Assembly (NCBI RefSeq): GCF_034702125.1
Contig: NC_085861.1
Coordinates: 53,639,822-53,703,821, forward strand
Length of the DNA: 64,000 nucleotides
Direction: 5' to 3'
Source of the DNA: Engraulis encrasicolus
Lineage: Eukaryota; Chordata; Actinopteri; Clupeiformes; Engraulidae
Part shown: positions 36,048-48,400 of the stretch, piece after piece
How positions within the stretch are numbered: position 1 is the first letter of the stretch
Layout of the letters: the number at the start of each line of letters is the position of its first letter
The notes under the pieces: generated by a model
Told to the model about the DNA's origin: nothing
Database searches by the model: none
What the model saw: the letters and a program-made list of their open reading frames with translations, nothing else
Made by a program: the position numbers and the translations under genes

Positions 36048-36149
36048 CTAGACTTGACTAGAAACTAGAGCTAGAAACTAGAACTAGAAACATCCGTAGT
36101 GTCACCAAGATAAGAAGGTAAACTGAAAACAAATTTTCTCAGGAAAAAC

Positions 36150-36750
36150 AATCAACAAACTAGAGATAAAGGTTCTGTAAGACTCCCTATGAGACTATAG
36201 GGCGTAAAAGTGGATCATTCAAGCGCTTGTGAATCTTTGGAAGCCCATAAAATACTGGGCAACAAGGGTGCTCTTTCTGTAGAAAACACTTCTCTTTCTC
36301 TGTAATCCAACCTTTTGTTAGAGCGATATACACCTAAAGTTATGATCCTGTACCTTTACTGGTGTTAATGGTCTACTCTTAAATCTGGTGGGCTATATAT
36401 GTTTATTTCTTTTCCAATTATAAGGATTTGGGGTTTCCTTTCTTTGTTCCCCTTTTCATATGCAATTTTCTATATGTGCAGCATCTTTATTATGTGCATT
36501 GTTTTTGTTATTGTAAATAGTTTGTGGGTGTGGGCAACTTGAGCGAGACCTTGGGAGAAGGACCACTAGCCTAATGCCACGGTGCATAGGCCTACACCTG
36601 CTGAATCAGGACTTCAGATAATTAGGCTCTTCTCTCCGTTCCACTCATCGACTCTGATGAAGATGGTCTAACCATCGAAACGTTAGTCATGTTGTGCACT
36701 TGGATAAAAAAAAACACAAAGAATTACATCTGTGCTGCTCTGGTGTTGTC
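36150..36750. mobile_element. Penelope-like fragment and terminal motif, copy B
   Basis: Counterpart of 3230-3800. The RT fragment (minus strand) has a 5-base deletion relative to copy A near 36190. The terminal motif has CTGATGA at 36654-36660 and GAAA at 36677-36680, and a small insertion of about 50 bp lies near 36570-36618. Confidence 0.65.
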
Positions 36751-36776
36751 CTTCAAGTGAATATACCCTGTTCATG

Positions 36777-37009
36777 GGGGGCAATAGATATTCCAACATA
36801 GCGCTATTCCGACATGCCGCTATTCCGACACTTTTCATCCCCAGGGTTAGGGTTAGGGTTAGGGTTAGGGTTAGGGTTAGGGTTAAGGTTAGGGATGTCG
36901 GAATAGCGGCATGTAGGAATAGCGGCAGACGGTGGAAAACGTGTCGGTATTCCGACAATAGACATTAACGTCGGAATAGCGACATGTCGGAATAGCGCCA
37001 CGTAACCCC
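36777..37009. mobile_element. MITE carrying telomere-like repeats, copy B only
   Basis: 233 bp flanked by TGTTCATG (36769-36776 and 37010-37017); copy A has the empty site with a single TGTTCATG (about 3808-3816). Both halves contain inverted CGCTATTCCGACATG words. Seven to eight TTAGGG units lie in the centre. The 8-bp duplication suggests a hAT-type element. Confidence 0.85.
36843..36893. repeat. Interstitial (TTAGGG)n array
   Basis: About eight vertebrate-telomere units, one of them TTAAGG, inside the MITE at 36777-37009. Confidence 0.95.
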
Positions 37010-37355
37010 TGTTCATGATGTTCATCTGATAGTATAAGTGAAACTAGAATGAGAATGAAGAAGCAGACAAGCCCAATGTCACGTACACCTCAGCCACAGA
37101 CGGTTCAATAAATACTACAGATGTTTCAGAAGTCATATGCTGTTTTGGTTACCACACGTGCCCTGTGACCTCTGCGAACTCATAGCTGAAATAGAACTAT
37201 CTCTGGTAACATTCATTTTAAGCTTCATGTGTTAGAAACTAATGCATGCCTAACTGTCTATAAAGTGACCAGACATGTATTCAGCAAAGTCAATTATTTT
37301 TCAATTATTCACTACTGTCTTGTGCACAGCCAATAAGACCTTGTATTACTGGTAA

Positions 37356-37495
37356 TCGCAATAACAACAAATTACACGGGCATTGTAACTTCCACATTGA
37401 CAAATATTCCAAAAGGGAAATACCACCTGTTAACGCAAGAGTTACCGCCATGGGAAGGCTTCCTAGATATTGGTCTTTTCTAAATGGAATGACAT
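37356..37495 (-). pseudogene. CALHM-like first-exon relic next to gene D
   Basis: Duplicate of the relic at 4196-4339. It has lost four bases where copy A reads ATTGCACAGTC, shifting the frame soon after the ATG, so it is more decayed than the copy A relic. Confidence 0.75.
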
Positions 37496-38139
37496 ATGAC
37501 TAAACCCTCTGGCTACTTCCCCACTGTTCAGGAGAACAAGGCTGTTCTGCAACTGAATTGCTGAATTTTCTGTAATTGAACTGCTTCAATGATAACAAGG
37601 GCTTGGTAACACTTTATAATAATGGATGCAAAAAAGCATTATAAAGACTTAATAAGTAATTAACTATTGATGAACAAAACATTAACAAATGTTTGTGACT
37701 TGGAAATGTTAACAAATGTTTGTAAATGACTAGGAAGTGTTATGTTAATATCTAATATTAATCAAACATTTACAAATTGCTTGTAAATGAATAACATACT
37801 CTGTTATAAGGTATCTAAAATTTTGTAAATATTATTTGCAGATATTTCATAAAGCATTAATAAAACTTAGTTAATGATAAAAAAACATTTGTTAATGTTT
37901 CGTTCATCATTAATAAATTATTTACTAAGTCTTTACTAAGCAGGCATTATTATAAAGTGTTACCAAGGGCTTTATATCTTCACTCCCTAATGTCTTCCTC
38001 CCTTCTGCTTCCCCTTTTGCTCTGACCATCAATTGAATTCAAGTGTGTAAATGTCGAAGTGCTTACAGTGTTACTAATTTTTTGGTCCATAATTCATTTT
38101 ATGTATTATTTCGTCATTGGAGTGTTGGAGGGTATAGAA

Positions 38140-38458
38140 AAGGGAGCGTACCAATGTTCCCACGCCCCATTGGTCCCANGGCCCACCTGTCCCACAGCCC
38201 ATTGGTCCCACAACCCATTTGTCCCACAGCCCATTGGTCCCACGTCACTAAGACTTTTTTTCATTATTTAGGCCCATTGGTCCCACAGCCCATTGGTCCC
38301 ACAGTCCATTGTTCCCACAGCCCATTGGTCCCACATTGCTTTTTTATCTGAATTTTTAGGCCCATTGGTCCCACGGGACTCACTAGTTTGACGCCCTTTT
38401 GGTACTTACCGCTTACGTCATCCTAACCTTAACCCTAAACCTAACCCTAACCCTAAAC
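38140..38458. repeat. GTCCCACAGCCCATTG repeat insert with telomere-like end
   Basis: Irregular tandem copies of CCCATTGGTCCCACAG (38165-38375) are followed by CCTAACCCTAAACC-type units at about 38420-38458. It is absent from copy A. Confidence 0.8.
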
Positions 38459-41133
38459 CTTTCAGGGCCTGTATACTGTCCTACCCTGTTCCAAGTAAGC
38501 CATGAACATCACAATGCACAGTAAAATTCAATCATGACATTACTGTGTAGTGATGGATATCATATTGCATTTTGTGTGATATTTCTGCATGCCGTTACAA
38601 GGGCCCAATAAACCTTTGTCTGATGTACCTTTGCTTTAACCTTGTTCCCATCTTGCTTTGATCAAGATCCACTGTTACCACTTAACCAACTGCAACCAAC
38701 TTTCAACCTAGCCAACATACGTATACACTATCAGTCAAAAGTTTGGGGTCACCCCACTTTCCTCCCACAGTCTTTTTTCTGTCAATTTATATTATTCCAT
38801 TTCAATGTCACTTCTGGTTTAAAATCAGTCAATTGTGTCATTGTTCTCTGAAATGAATGCACCCAACACATAAGCAATGTGATCACAAAATAGTAACTGT
38901 GGAATGAATTTTAACACATTGACTCCCAAACCACTGGAAAACCCGTTTTTACTTCCCATGCGTTGGCTCCCAAAACTGGAAAACCCGTTTTTGAGTTTCT
39001 ATTGCATATTTCATAACTAGACACTTAAATGCTTATTGTGTGTGATTTTGGGAGCTCTGTGATAAGTAGAACAGACATAGATGACAGTCAAAAGTTTGTG
39101 TCATCATCTGGACATTTTAATCACAACTCCAGGATCGGCGCCAACCCAACAATATTTTTCATAACTGTAGCCTACTGTATGGAACTGTTGGTCTGCGTCG
39201 GTTACGTCACTGTTGCACCCTTTCCCCTCTCTGTGTAGCTTACACAAGTGTCTGCGATGCTGTCATCTTTATAAACACAAGGATCGTGCTTGTATGTTGT
39301 TTCCTTAGTGCTACAGTAGGCTACAGTCAGCGTCCACTCTATGGCGCTTTATAATATGCTTCACAAAATAATTAGTACAGAAGACAACACTTTCACTTCG
39401 ACTGAACACACCTGGGGAATAATGCAAACCTTGGCCAGATCCTACTGCCCTTCACATTGTGAACTGTGATTGGATTATTACCCTTACCTCGGATTTGATC
39501 GGCAACCAGATAAGTTGGATTCTTCATTTTGTTCTTTTATTACCCCCATGATGAAATTGACGCCGTAGTGAACAGGAGAAGCTGGCTCCCAGGTAGCAAG
39601 CATACGTCGGGCCAACGTCATATGTGGTTGGCTACGTCGCCCCCAACCCAAACGACATAAAGCCAACGTTGTCCGACCAGAACGACACTTGCCCAACGTC
39701 GGCCCAATGTTGGCACGGTCGTCTGACCTGAACGACAACTTGCCCAACGTTGGCTCATTGTTGGCACCGTCGTCTGACCGAAATGACTTTTGCACAACGT
39801 CGGGCCAACATAGGCACGGTTGGCCGTGAGCGCTCAGCTGGCCAACTCTCTTTATTTAATGAGAGCCTATATTTCATGAGCCGTCAATGCACACACTCAA
39901 GACGCAGTTGCAAGGCAAAATGGTTCAAACAGTTATGAAAACAATGATAACTGTCGCATATTTGCTCCCGGTTTCCATTTTTCACAATGTCGCACCCTCG
40001 TCCTGCTGGAATCAGAGGAGTGTAAAAGCAGCGCGTGCCAAGGTAAGTGCCAGTGGCTATAGCAACAGTACTGTTTAAGTTTTACCGTTAACATGTCCCA
40101 CCATTCACTTTCCCTCCTCATCTCGTTACCCAGCCAGCTGAAGGTAACTATTCCTGTTTTTTATTAATTAATTTCGTAACAGGTATTTGTAGACACTTTA
40201 CTTGTACTGTGCGGTATAGCTATAGCTGTTAACAGCCGAGTTATATTTACGTTTTGTTGACATTGTCCAAACCAACCGGCAGATAAGCTAACAACATTAG
40301 CTGCCGGCTGTTCTCTACTGATTTCCACCTCTAGATTAGAAACAAATACCCTCGTCAAAACATCAAACAAACGATTTATGGCGATGCATTTTATTCGCAA
40401 AGAACAATCAAAACGGAGGGCTGGTAGCTAATCCTTTCGGAGCTGTTTTCGGGTTGGCCACTACTTCCACTACTACGGACACATCTAGTCAACGTCAACA
40501 TAGCCAGGCAATATGTTCAGGGTGGCACCAGAGAGGAAAAGGGCTATGGTGGCGCTGCTATCAGTAGGAAACTACTGCATTTCTTACATGGGAGATGTGT
40601 ACTGTGCATAGTTAAAAACCATTGACAATGTCAACACATTTTCCACTTTCCCCTTCAATGTTTGTGTGTGTGTCTTTGTTTTCTCTGTTAGATACACATG
40701 AGAAAGCCAGGCAAAAACGTGTGAGTTGTCCAGGGGAAAAGGTGAAGGAGCACATGAAGAAAGTGGGCGAATAAGACGGCAAGTTTTCTTGTTTCCTTTT
40801 CTATTCTTCTTCACCCACATAAAAATTGAGCTCTCCAGGTTTGAAATATGACTCTTTCCAACAGACCATCTTCAAGACACCGCCTGGAGTCTGCAGCCAC
40901 AAAGTCACACATATAAAGTAAGTAAGCTCACTACCATCTTCCTATGCAATGGACTATACAGGCTGACCCAGGCTGTATATTGGTTGGTTGCATGTATGTG
41001 ACACTTGTGATCTATCAATTTTACCAGGCATGCAGAGTGGCAGTGGAGATGCATCAGTCCTTACCTGACGTACCACCCAACACCTGTGCCACCTGAGATG
41101 CCCCAATATGTTTTTCTCTCCTATCAACTGGCA

Positions 41134-41136
<3 letters not shown>

Positions 41137-41231
<95 letters not shown>
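41137..41231. repeat. (TG)n microsatellite
   Basis: About 95 bases of TG interrupted once by TATG. Confidence 0.95.
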
Positions 41232-41232
<1 letters not shown>

Positions 41233-41239
41233 CATGTTC

Positions 41240-41565
41240 AAGTTGAAGTTATTTGACTTGTCTCACATATTATTTCTAGTGCAATGATCAGCTCTTCATC
41301 CAAAGAAGTAAAGTTACAAAAAAAAGAAATAAGTAAAAATATATATACACGTATATCAATTAAAAAGATCTCTGTTCAGCAGTCGCACTGCCTGGGGGTA
41401 AAAACTCTTCCTCACAGTCTTTCTGTTCTTGCATGTATGGTACAGTGTTTTGAAATATGACTCTTTCCAACAGACCATCTTCAAGACACAGCCTGGAGCC
41501 TGCAGCCACAAAGTCGGGGACCCCAGACAGCAAAACCACACTGATGAAGTAAGGAAGCACATCAC
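41240..41565 (-). pseudogene. Possible LINE C-terminal fragment
   Basis: The minus frame ends KSFYPQAVRLLNRDLFN, resembling the C-terminal block of CR1/Rex1-type LINE polyproteins, followed by an AT-rich tail. Confidence 0.4.
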
Positions 41566-43198
41566 TACATCGGCCTAGGTCAGAGGTGGGGAACCTATGT
41601 CTCGAGGGCCATTTGCGGCCATTTTATCTGGCCATTNTATCTGGCCCCCCGACATAATTTTAATGTTATACAGCTTCACATGAAATATGACATATTTTGT
41701 AAATGAATCTTGAAAAATACATTTGTAATATAGTTAAGTTATATTCAGGGGACATGAGAAGGTGGGTTCTGTTTCAAAGGAGGCTGCCTTCAATATAGGC
41801 CTAAAAGTGCAGGGGGAAATCCTGGTTTGCGGCCATAACACGGCCCTCGGAGGACTTTTACTCGGATGAAGTGCCCCCTCGAATGAAAAAGGATCCCCAT
41901 CCCTGGCCTATGTAATGGACTATACCATAACCAAGGCTGTACATTGGTTGGTTGCATGTGTACACTATGTGACACTTGTGATCTATCACAATCTTACTAT
42001 CTTACCAGGTGTGTGTGTGTGTGCGTGTGCGTGTGTGTGTTTGTTTATATGTGTCCAGGCGTGCATGTATGTGGTGTCTCTCTCTATACTGTAAAACTTC
42101 TCCTCCTCACATTACATTTATTTACATACTTACTTAGCCTAATTATTGGTTTGTTTGTTTGTTTGTTTGTAGAATTCAGCAAGACCACTGGCAGCACCAT
42201 CCCCCTGATTTCAACAAGCGAACCCAACATAAATCAATCTGCTGCTCAACATAATCAATAAATGTACATTTTATTCTATCAATGCAGTTTGTTTTTAATT
42301 TATCTTAATACTATTTTGGACAATTCAATACCAGTACATGCACATGCTGATAAAGCAAGTTTTAAGATTTTTTGTAGGTTTTTAGTTGAATAAAACGGTT
42401 GGCCCAGCGTTGAATAGGTTGTTTTTAGGTTGGTTTTGGGTTGGCATTAGGTTGGTAGGCTATATTGAAATTTTGGTTGGGCCAACGTTGGCCCACCGGA
42501 CAAAATTACGTTGGGCCAACGTTGGCCCAACACTACTCCTGACGTTGGCCCAACGTTGGCCCAACGTCTGCTTGCTACCTGGGCTGCTACTGTCGGTGAA
42601 GCTAGCATTGCTATGTAAACAGTAGCACGCATACATGGCAGAGCACTGCTGTTTCCCCACAGGATCGGAGACATTAATGCATCCGATTAACGGATTTTGT
42701 TGTTGACGTTGGACTAGATGCCTTTAGTGACGTGTTTTTGAATATGTTTTGCCTACTGCGTGTGGTGGTGTGACTACGACCCGTTTCGTGTGGTGTGTGC
42801 AAAGATTAGTTGTGCAGGAACAGACTGTAGCCTACACAAGGAACTGAAACGTACTTCCGGCGAAAATGCGCTTGGTTGGTTGATACATTTGGAGGGGGAG
42901 GTGGCAGAGCAGGAGAGATGTGTCTAGTATATATTGGTCTCCGTGAAAAAGCGCAAGATTCATTTCATAACAAGAAGAAGAAGCGCCAGATTCTGAAACG
43001 GCGCATGATTGACAAAAGCCTCGATATCCATGGTGATTTGGGCAGATACCGGCCTTGGTTTAACACACGATAGCTCTGCAATGAAAGCAAGTACAGACAA
43101 GCGGTTTTCAAGTACAAAGAGGTGAAAGGCTCACTTTCAAATGAGCCATAGCATGTTTCGGTGGCCCTATCACATAATATGCTATGACTGTGCTATGC

Positions 43199-44749
43199 TA
43201 TACATTACAATAAATTACATTTAGTGCCTACTTTTATTCAAAGCTATGCACTATAGGCCAAAATGAATCCTTAAGCTTTAATTAGTCAAAGTGCAGGCAA
43301 TTTAAGCATTAGTAATAGCCAGTAATAGCCAGCGAGATGGTGTCCAGAATCTCCCACCACCATCCAGTGAGCTCTATGAACCCCATGCATGCAAAAACAG
43401 ATGTCTGCTCCTGCTGACCCATGAATATCTAGACGTTGTACATATGATTTGAATTGGGAAAATATAAGATTTCCAACTATGTATGGCACTTACCTGTACA
43501 CCGAAACGTGGCCTGTGGCCTGTGGCCTGTGAACTGTGAATGGATTGTGAATTCATGATAACAGGTCCCATTACATTAATTCTGAAACTCGTGCAGCTAC
43601 TTTGACTTGAATTTGTTGCTGAGGTTGCATCACAACAAATGTCACATACCTAACATTGGAAAGGACAGAAACTCAGCTTTCTAATGGTTCCATACATTCC
43701 ATAATACTGTACACCAAAGAAGTCTAAAGAAAAATAAATTAAAACACATGTAATGAATGTGTCAAACGGATTGGTTCAATTTTACTCTTTTGTCAAGTCT
43801 AACCCATAGCAGAGAGCTTCTGTTAGAGCTTTATTGTCACCAAAATGGTATCGACCAAGTCTTAATCAGTTTGATTAGGTTACTGAAAATCAAGGAGAGT
43901 AGAGATAGGAGGGCGCATCAACGTCACCAGAGCATAGTACGACTTTGCCGCGAGGGGAGTCACATTTCTTCTACTGTCAGTACTGGAGACATTATAGTAA
44001 AATGCATTGCCAGTACAACAATTATCCATCATGGCTTTGCACCCACTGACCATGCACACCAGAGTTACTTTTACATCCACTCGTGTCCTCAGGCCATGCC
44101 CCCCTACTACACTGTGGCCAGTGCATTTTCCATCAAGTGATACTTCTTATCCAATCTAAATTCTTTTCTGAAAACTCTGCATTGTCATAGCAATTTTGTT
44201 ATGATATAATTGAGTGGTTTTAGCAAAGAGTGATTTTTTTTGTTGTTGTTTATAAACACAGTGTTGTGAGGAGGGACACGACACTGGCAGCTACCCATGT
44301 GAGCTAATTTTTTGACAGACAGCGGTTTCCAACAACCAGAGGTTGAGTTGTGCACAGCCAGGGGAAAACAAAAAATGAGAACCCATGTGTAGGCCCGGTG
44401 ATGAGACCATTAGTAAGGGGCTACCCAATATAATGGGTAATCAAACCTTTGACTCACCTTTGACTATTCAGTACTGTACCATTTGTTTATTATAGAGGCC
44501 CATATGTCTTTGTGTCTCATATTTGCATATTTAAAGCAATGCATTTCAATGCATTTTCCAGGCTGCGGTCACCTCCTTCTGCTCCTTCTCCTTCTCCCTC
44601 TGCCGGGCCGTGGTGTTAAATGATACACCCATTTTAACTTTTGTTCATGTACAGTATGTCTTCACAGTGTGTTGACACAATGCCATGTGACAGGTTATGA
44701 TTTGCCGCATGCTTAGAAGTCTTCCATTTCATTAATTGAATGCTCCTTT
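43199..44749. other. Non-coding duplicated flank, copy B
   Basis: Counterpart of 6963-8537. No gene recognised. Confidence 0.5.
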
Positions 44750-44982
44750 TTTTGCACAGTAGGTGCCATGTGTCTACAGTATATATGGTATGCCATGGTA
44801 GAGGAAATGAATACATACAGTAAGGCCAGTTTTTATTGTGGGATCAAATTATTTTTTGCAATTGATTTATTTTTCATTTCTTTTTTTTTTTTTTTAACAA
44901 TTTAAAAAAAATCACACAAACACATACAGTGAAACAGAAGTTAACAGCTCTCCCCAATTATCTATTTACAGAAGCAATCATA

Positions 44983-45320
44983 TAGGCCAGTCAATGTAGC
45001 TCTAAAACGGCCAAAACCTGGGATGAATTTCAATAGTAATGGTTCCTACTTTTAAGTGATCCCTTGTATCTCATATTGAAAATCTACAGCTTTACACTTT
45101 TTTAGTTTTTTTAATTTTAGCCTATTCCCCAAGTATCTCTTATGGTTTCCCTATGGTAAAATGAATGGGAAATCTCAAACTTTGACCTCGAAAAAAAGTA
45201 TGTGCCACTAAATATAAAGTTGTAGATTTTTTGTATGTCATTTAGATAGGGATTAAAAAAAAACTTGGAATGATTACTATTACAATTTTTTCCGAGTCAA
45301 ACGCTAGATTGACTGGCCTA
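44983..45320. mobile_element. MITE with ATA target duplication downstream of gene E
   Basis: Termini TAGGCCAGTCAAT and ATTGACTGGCCTA are flanked by ATA on both sides. The homologous region downstream of gene A (near 1515) lacks it, giving an empty-site comparison. Confidence 0.75.
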
Positions 45321-45462
45321 ATACACAAAGCATGCCCCAAACCCCGGAGGAGTTCAAAACAATTGCTGTAATCAAACTGCATTGACAAACCACTTTCATT
45401 TAAAGGAAAATAGAATAAAGGAATTCATGATAAAAGGCTAATATGCTAATATTTGTAAGTTT

Positions 45463-45614
45463 AAAAAAAAAAAAAAAAAATAGGACAGTGAAGATGTGAC
45501 AGGAAAGTGATGGGACGGAGAGACTAGGTCAGGTCGGGAAAATGACCCAGACTGGACTCGAACCTGTGTCATCCGCATGGTACGTGTTCTAGCACGCTAA
45601 GCCACAGCACCCAA
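45463..45614 (-). mobile_element. tRNA-derived SINE
   Basis: On the minus strand GGTGCTGTGGCTTAGCGTGC resembles an A box, and CAGGTTCGAGTCCAGTC resembles a B box. It ends in a T/A run at 45463-45481. Confidence 0.7.
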
Positions 45615-45873
45615 TAATCCGTTTAAAATGGTTGTGTTGTCTCAAGATGCATCACAACTTTACTCTTGAACATTTAACGCTGGCTGAAAAGAACAACGAT
45701 TTAAGGAAGGAAAGGAAAGCTGATCATGAGAACATTTTAAACTAGTTAAACTACTTAAAAAAGATGAATGTATCTGACATGGCAGAATAATGTGGGTCAC
45801 ATCATCTGTGCTGTTCTGTTAACAGAGACATTCTGCAGGAATTAAACACTGGAATTATGAGAAAATCAACATG

Positions 45874-46709
45874 CTAATATGTTTTAGCTTTCTTTTTGTG
45901 CTGTTGCTGCATTGAGTCCCTGGCGCTGGAATAAATGTCATATATAAAGAACACCAACCAGTGAAGGCCTACAAGAATCACAATTGCCATGAAGATGTAG
46001 TTTGCAATGCTCTGTGGGGACAGAAAAGTTGCAAAATTATATCATGTTAGGGTTAATGATACTGACAGAAATGTAATATGAAGTAAAAATGAAAAAGTCT
46101 TACCTCAGAAAGAGCATACAGATGAATTGTTTCTTTCTCTAATTCGTCCACTGTAGAACTGTCCATACTTTCTGGTGGTTTGCACCATTTCCGGCTAGTG
46201 TCTTTCAGACCGGTCCAATCGCCTTCCCAGGTTGTGTGCATATAGGGATAGTATTTTCCATCATACAATTTTAGTAAGGGCCACAACAGTGGGGTAATCA
46301 CGCAGGAAAGAACACAAATGCTGCGTTCCTGGTACTTCAATTTCAACTGCCGATCGATTTGTTTTTCATGTTTCAGCTCAGTATTGTTACCAGCTTGGGT
46401 GTTCCAGTTTCCAAAATCAGTATGGTCTTTAGCTTGGTTTCCCCCTGTTTCCTGTTCTTTTCCATTCATGTCAGTGTGATATTTCGCCACTGACCACATT
46501 ACAAAAAATGAGAGAAGACATGGGCAGACCAAATATGTGCAAGCTCTCTGGTGGTTTAGCGACTTTTCACACGGACATGAAAATTCCCACACTGAAATTT
46601 TTTCCAAAAGTGTTATGCCCCCCGTCAAGAAAATATTTACAGCCATGGGAAGTCCCCCCAGGTACTGCAGAAGTTTTTGTAAACCAAATTGATCCATTTT
46701 ACTCTCCAT
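45874..46709 (-). CDS. CALHM-like four-pass membrane protein, gene E
   Basis: Exon 1 is 46709-46104 (202 codons) and exon 2 is 46011-45874 (45 codons plus stop), with a 92-bp phase-0 intron, for 247 residues. The start MESKMDQ was chosen; the Met five codons in is also possible. TM1 is about 22-38, CPC at 45-47, TM2 about 56-76, a long hydrophilic loop about 78-130 with an NNT site, TM3 about 131-149, and TM4 in exon 2 (YIFMAIVILVGLHWLVFFIY), followed by a basic tail. The paralogues read DGQYYAC where this gene reads DGKYYPY, so the third conserved extracellular cysteine is replaced by Tyr156 while its likely set-mates Cys45, Cys47 and Cys176 remain. The frame is otherwise intact. Confidence 0.8.
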
Positions 46710-47202
46710 TTTACTTAAGCTGTCTTAGTCCACTTCAGAAGGCAATTGGTGTGAGAGCAACTGAACAGCTTGAATGACAACAAGGGGTTATGTTAGTTGT
46801 GTACTAATGGGCGTTGACAGAGGCAGTCATGGGGGTGGGCCAATAGGTCAATTCCATGGGGCGACACCCGAAAAGGGGTATTGAGAAACTCGACCCCAAC
46901 AGCATAGCAAAACTAGCCAATTAGCGTTATTAACATGTATTATTGTTAAAATTAGTGCTGCACTATTACCACACTATTGGTGTATTAACACAATAGTTGT
47001 TGGTTTCAGCAGTTCTAAGGGTTTTTTACCTGTCAATTTTGCCGTTTTTTTTTGCCAGGGGTGGGGCTGTGGTTGAGGGGCAGGACACCGGGGGAGGCGT
47101 TGCCAGGGGCGCCAGTCATTGTAGAATTGCCAGTAGGCGTGGACTATGACTCTTCTAATTTTCTTCCCTCCCATTATGAAGCAATACAATGGTGTCAGAC
47201 AC

Positions 47203-47261
47203 AACTGAAACAAACCTTGTGGTTGACTGATACCATAGCACATGTTCAGATACAACTGAAA
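47203..47261. promoter_or_regulatory. Paired AACTGAAAC motifs upstream of gene E
   Basis: AACTGAAA at 47203-47210 and 47254-47261, in the same arrangement as at genes A and D, although the flanks have diverged. The TATA-like block (ACATAACCCC on the minus strand) is near 46785-46795. Confidence 0.4.
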
Positions 47262-47829
47262 CTAGACTTAACTGACATTTTGCATTATTCTGAGGCTCTG
47301 TACACAATGTTCATCTGAGAGTGTAAGTGAAACTAGAACGAGAATGAAAAAGCAAGCAAGCCCAATGTCACGTACACTTCAGCCACAGACAGTTGCATAC
47401 ATGCAAGGGTTCTCATGGTGCTGATGCTGAGATCGATGTTCAACAGAATGTTTCATACGTGTCCTGTGGCCTCTGCAAACTCTAGATGAGATAGAAACAT
47501 CACTGTGACTCTTCACAACTACAGAATACAAACAAAAGACTGTGATGTTGGCCTCTGATAAATGTGCCTAGATATTTCCACAAGTGGATATATCCATCTG
47601 GGTCTCTTTTTAATGTTGAATTCATCCTGATCAGAAGGCTCTCTCTCTGGTATGGTTCAGCTGCAGAAAGGGTACTACAACGGTTAGTGAGCACTGAAGG
47701 AAAGATCATCACATCACCTCAACTAGCCAATTCAGGGCCTCCTATGAAAACGGTGCTGCTCAACTTCAGTTCAATCTTGTCTCTTGAGATACAGTATACA
47801 CCAGTTGATCTTCTCATATACATATAATT

Positions 47830-48400
47830 CTGTGATCCTTTTTTGTGATTTCTTATCCTAAGGGGAACTGCAGCTGGAGTTGAAAGAATGGTTCTCAGGT
47901 GTGCAATGTTTTGTGGTGAAAGAGGGATGTTTTCGTTACTTGATTGATGTGTGATTTGAACGAGAGTGTGAGGTCCATGTAGATTACAAGGTTTCTGATA
48001 GGGGCAGGGGGTGACGGTGTGTGGAATTCTGGTAGGTGGGGAGGCTGGATTTTGGACCACACACAATGATCACTGTTTTATTACTGTTAAGTTTGACAAA
48101 GTTGTGATTCATCCAGTCTTTGATGTCAGTGAGGCAGCAAGTGACGGTGTAGAGAATGGCAGGGGAGATGGTTTTATTGGTGATGTAAAGCTGGGTGTCG
48201 TTGGGGTGATAGTGGAATTTGAGTCCATGGCGCCGGATGATGTGTCCAAGCATGTACCGGATGAAGAGAATGGAGTACAGAACTAAACCTTGAGGGAGTC
48301 CATATGCGATTGGGGTGGTGTATAATTGGTGTTGATTGATGATGATGTAGTGGAATCTTTATGAAAAAACAGTTGTCGTTGCACACTCAGAACTTCATGC
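47830..48400 (-). pseudogene. L2/CR1-like LINE RT fragment, dead
   Basis: The minus strand carries LGHIIRRHGLKFHYH followed by PNDTQLYI, where active relatives have YADD, so the catalytic Tyr-Ala-Asp is lost. TACCLTDIKDWM-like and NFVKLNSNKT blocks follow, then a shifted frame with LHGPHTLVQITHQSSNEN and similar. Several frameshifts are present. Confidence 0.75.

Larger units (their letters stand above)
39588..42583. mobile_element. 3.0-kb DNA element with CCCAGGTAGCAAG termini
   Basis: Inverted termini CCCAGGTAGCAAG and CTTGCTACCTGGG are followed inward by many GTTGGGCCAACGTTGG palindromic words at both ends (39600-39830 and 42380-42570). The target duplication is unclear (possibly CT). The interior holds a direct repeat (ATATGACTCTTTCCAACAGACC at 40847 and 41456), TG repeats (41137-41231) and a possible LINE tail at 41240-41500. 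No transposase seen. Confidence 0.75.
38913..43198. mobile_element. Composite 4.3-kb insertion, copy B only
   Basis: Copy A runs directly from GAATGAATTTTAA to the sequence that resumes at about 43199. Inside is a complete inverted-repeat element (39588-42583). The flanking parts (38913-39587 and 42584-43198) have no recognisable gene; the 65-codon frame at 42876-43073 matches nothing known to me. Confidence 0.7.
33249..44749. repeat. Segmental duplication, copy B
   Basis: This is the second copy of the block at 1-8540, carrying gene D. It is longer because of private insertions: a telomere-repeat MITE (36777-37009), a low-complexity insert (about 38140-38458) and about 4.3 kb at 38913-43198. 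It lacks about 410 bp present in copy A (junction near 34540). Homology with copy A starts in a TTTCGAGAAATAAAGTCG-type repeat and ends where copy A's 8540 region diverges. Confidence 0.9.

Noticed and set aside
36843..36893. Chromosome-end or fusion telomere
   Set aside because: The array is inside a small element with a target duplication and an empty site in copy A, so it arrived by transposition.
42876..43073. 65-codon frame with a glycine run and basic KKKKRQILKRR stretch
   Set aside because: No similarity to a family I know; it lies in an insertion specific to copy B with no splice or promoter context.
45463..45614. Functional tRNA gene
   Set aside because: The A- and B-box-like words belong to a SINE with a tail; no complete cloverleaf was found. 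The same applies to 50205-50495 and 52906-53130.
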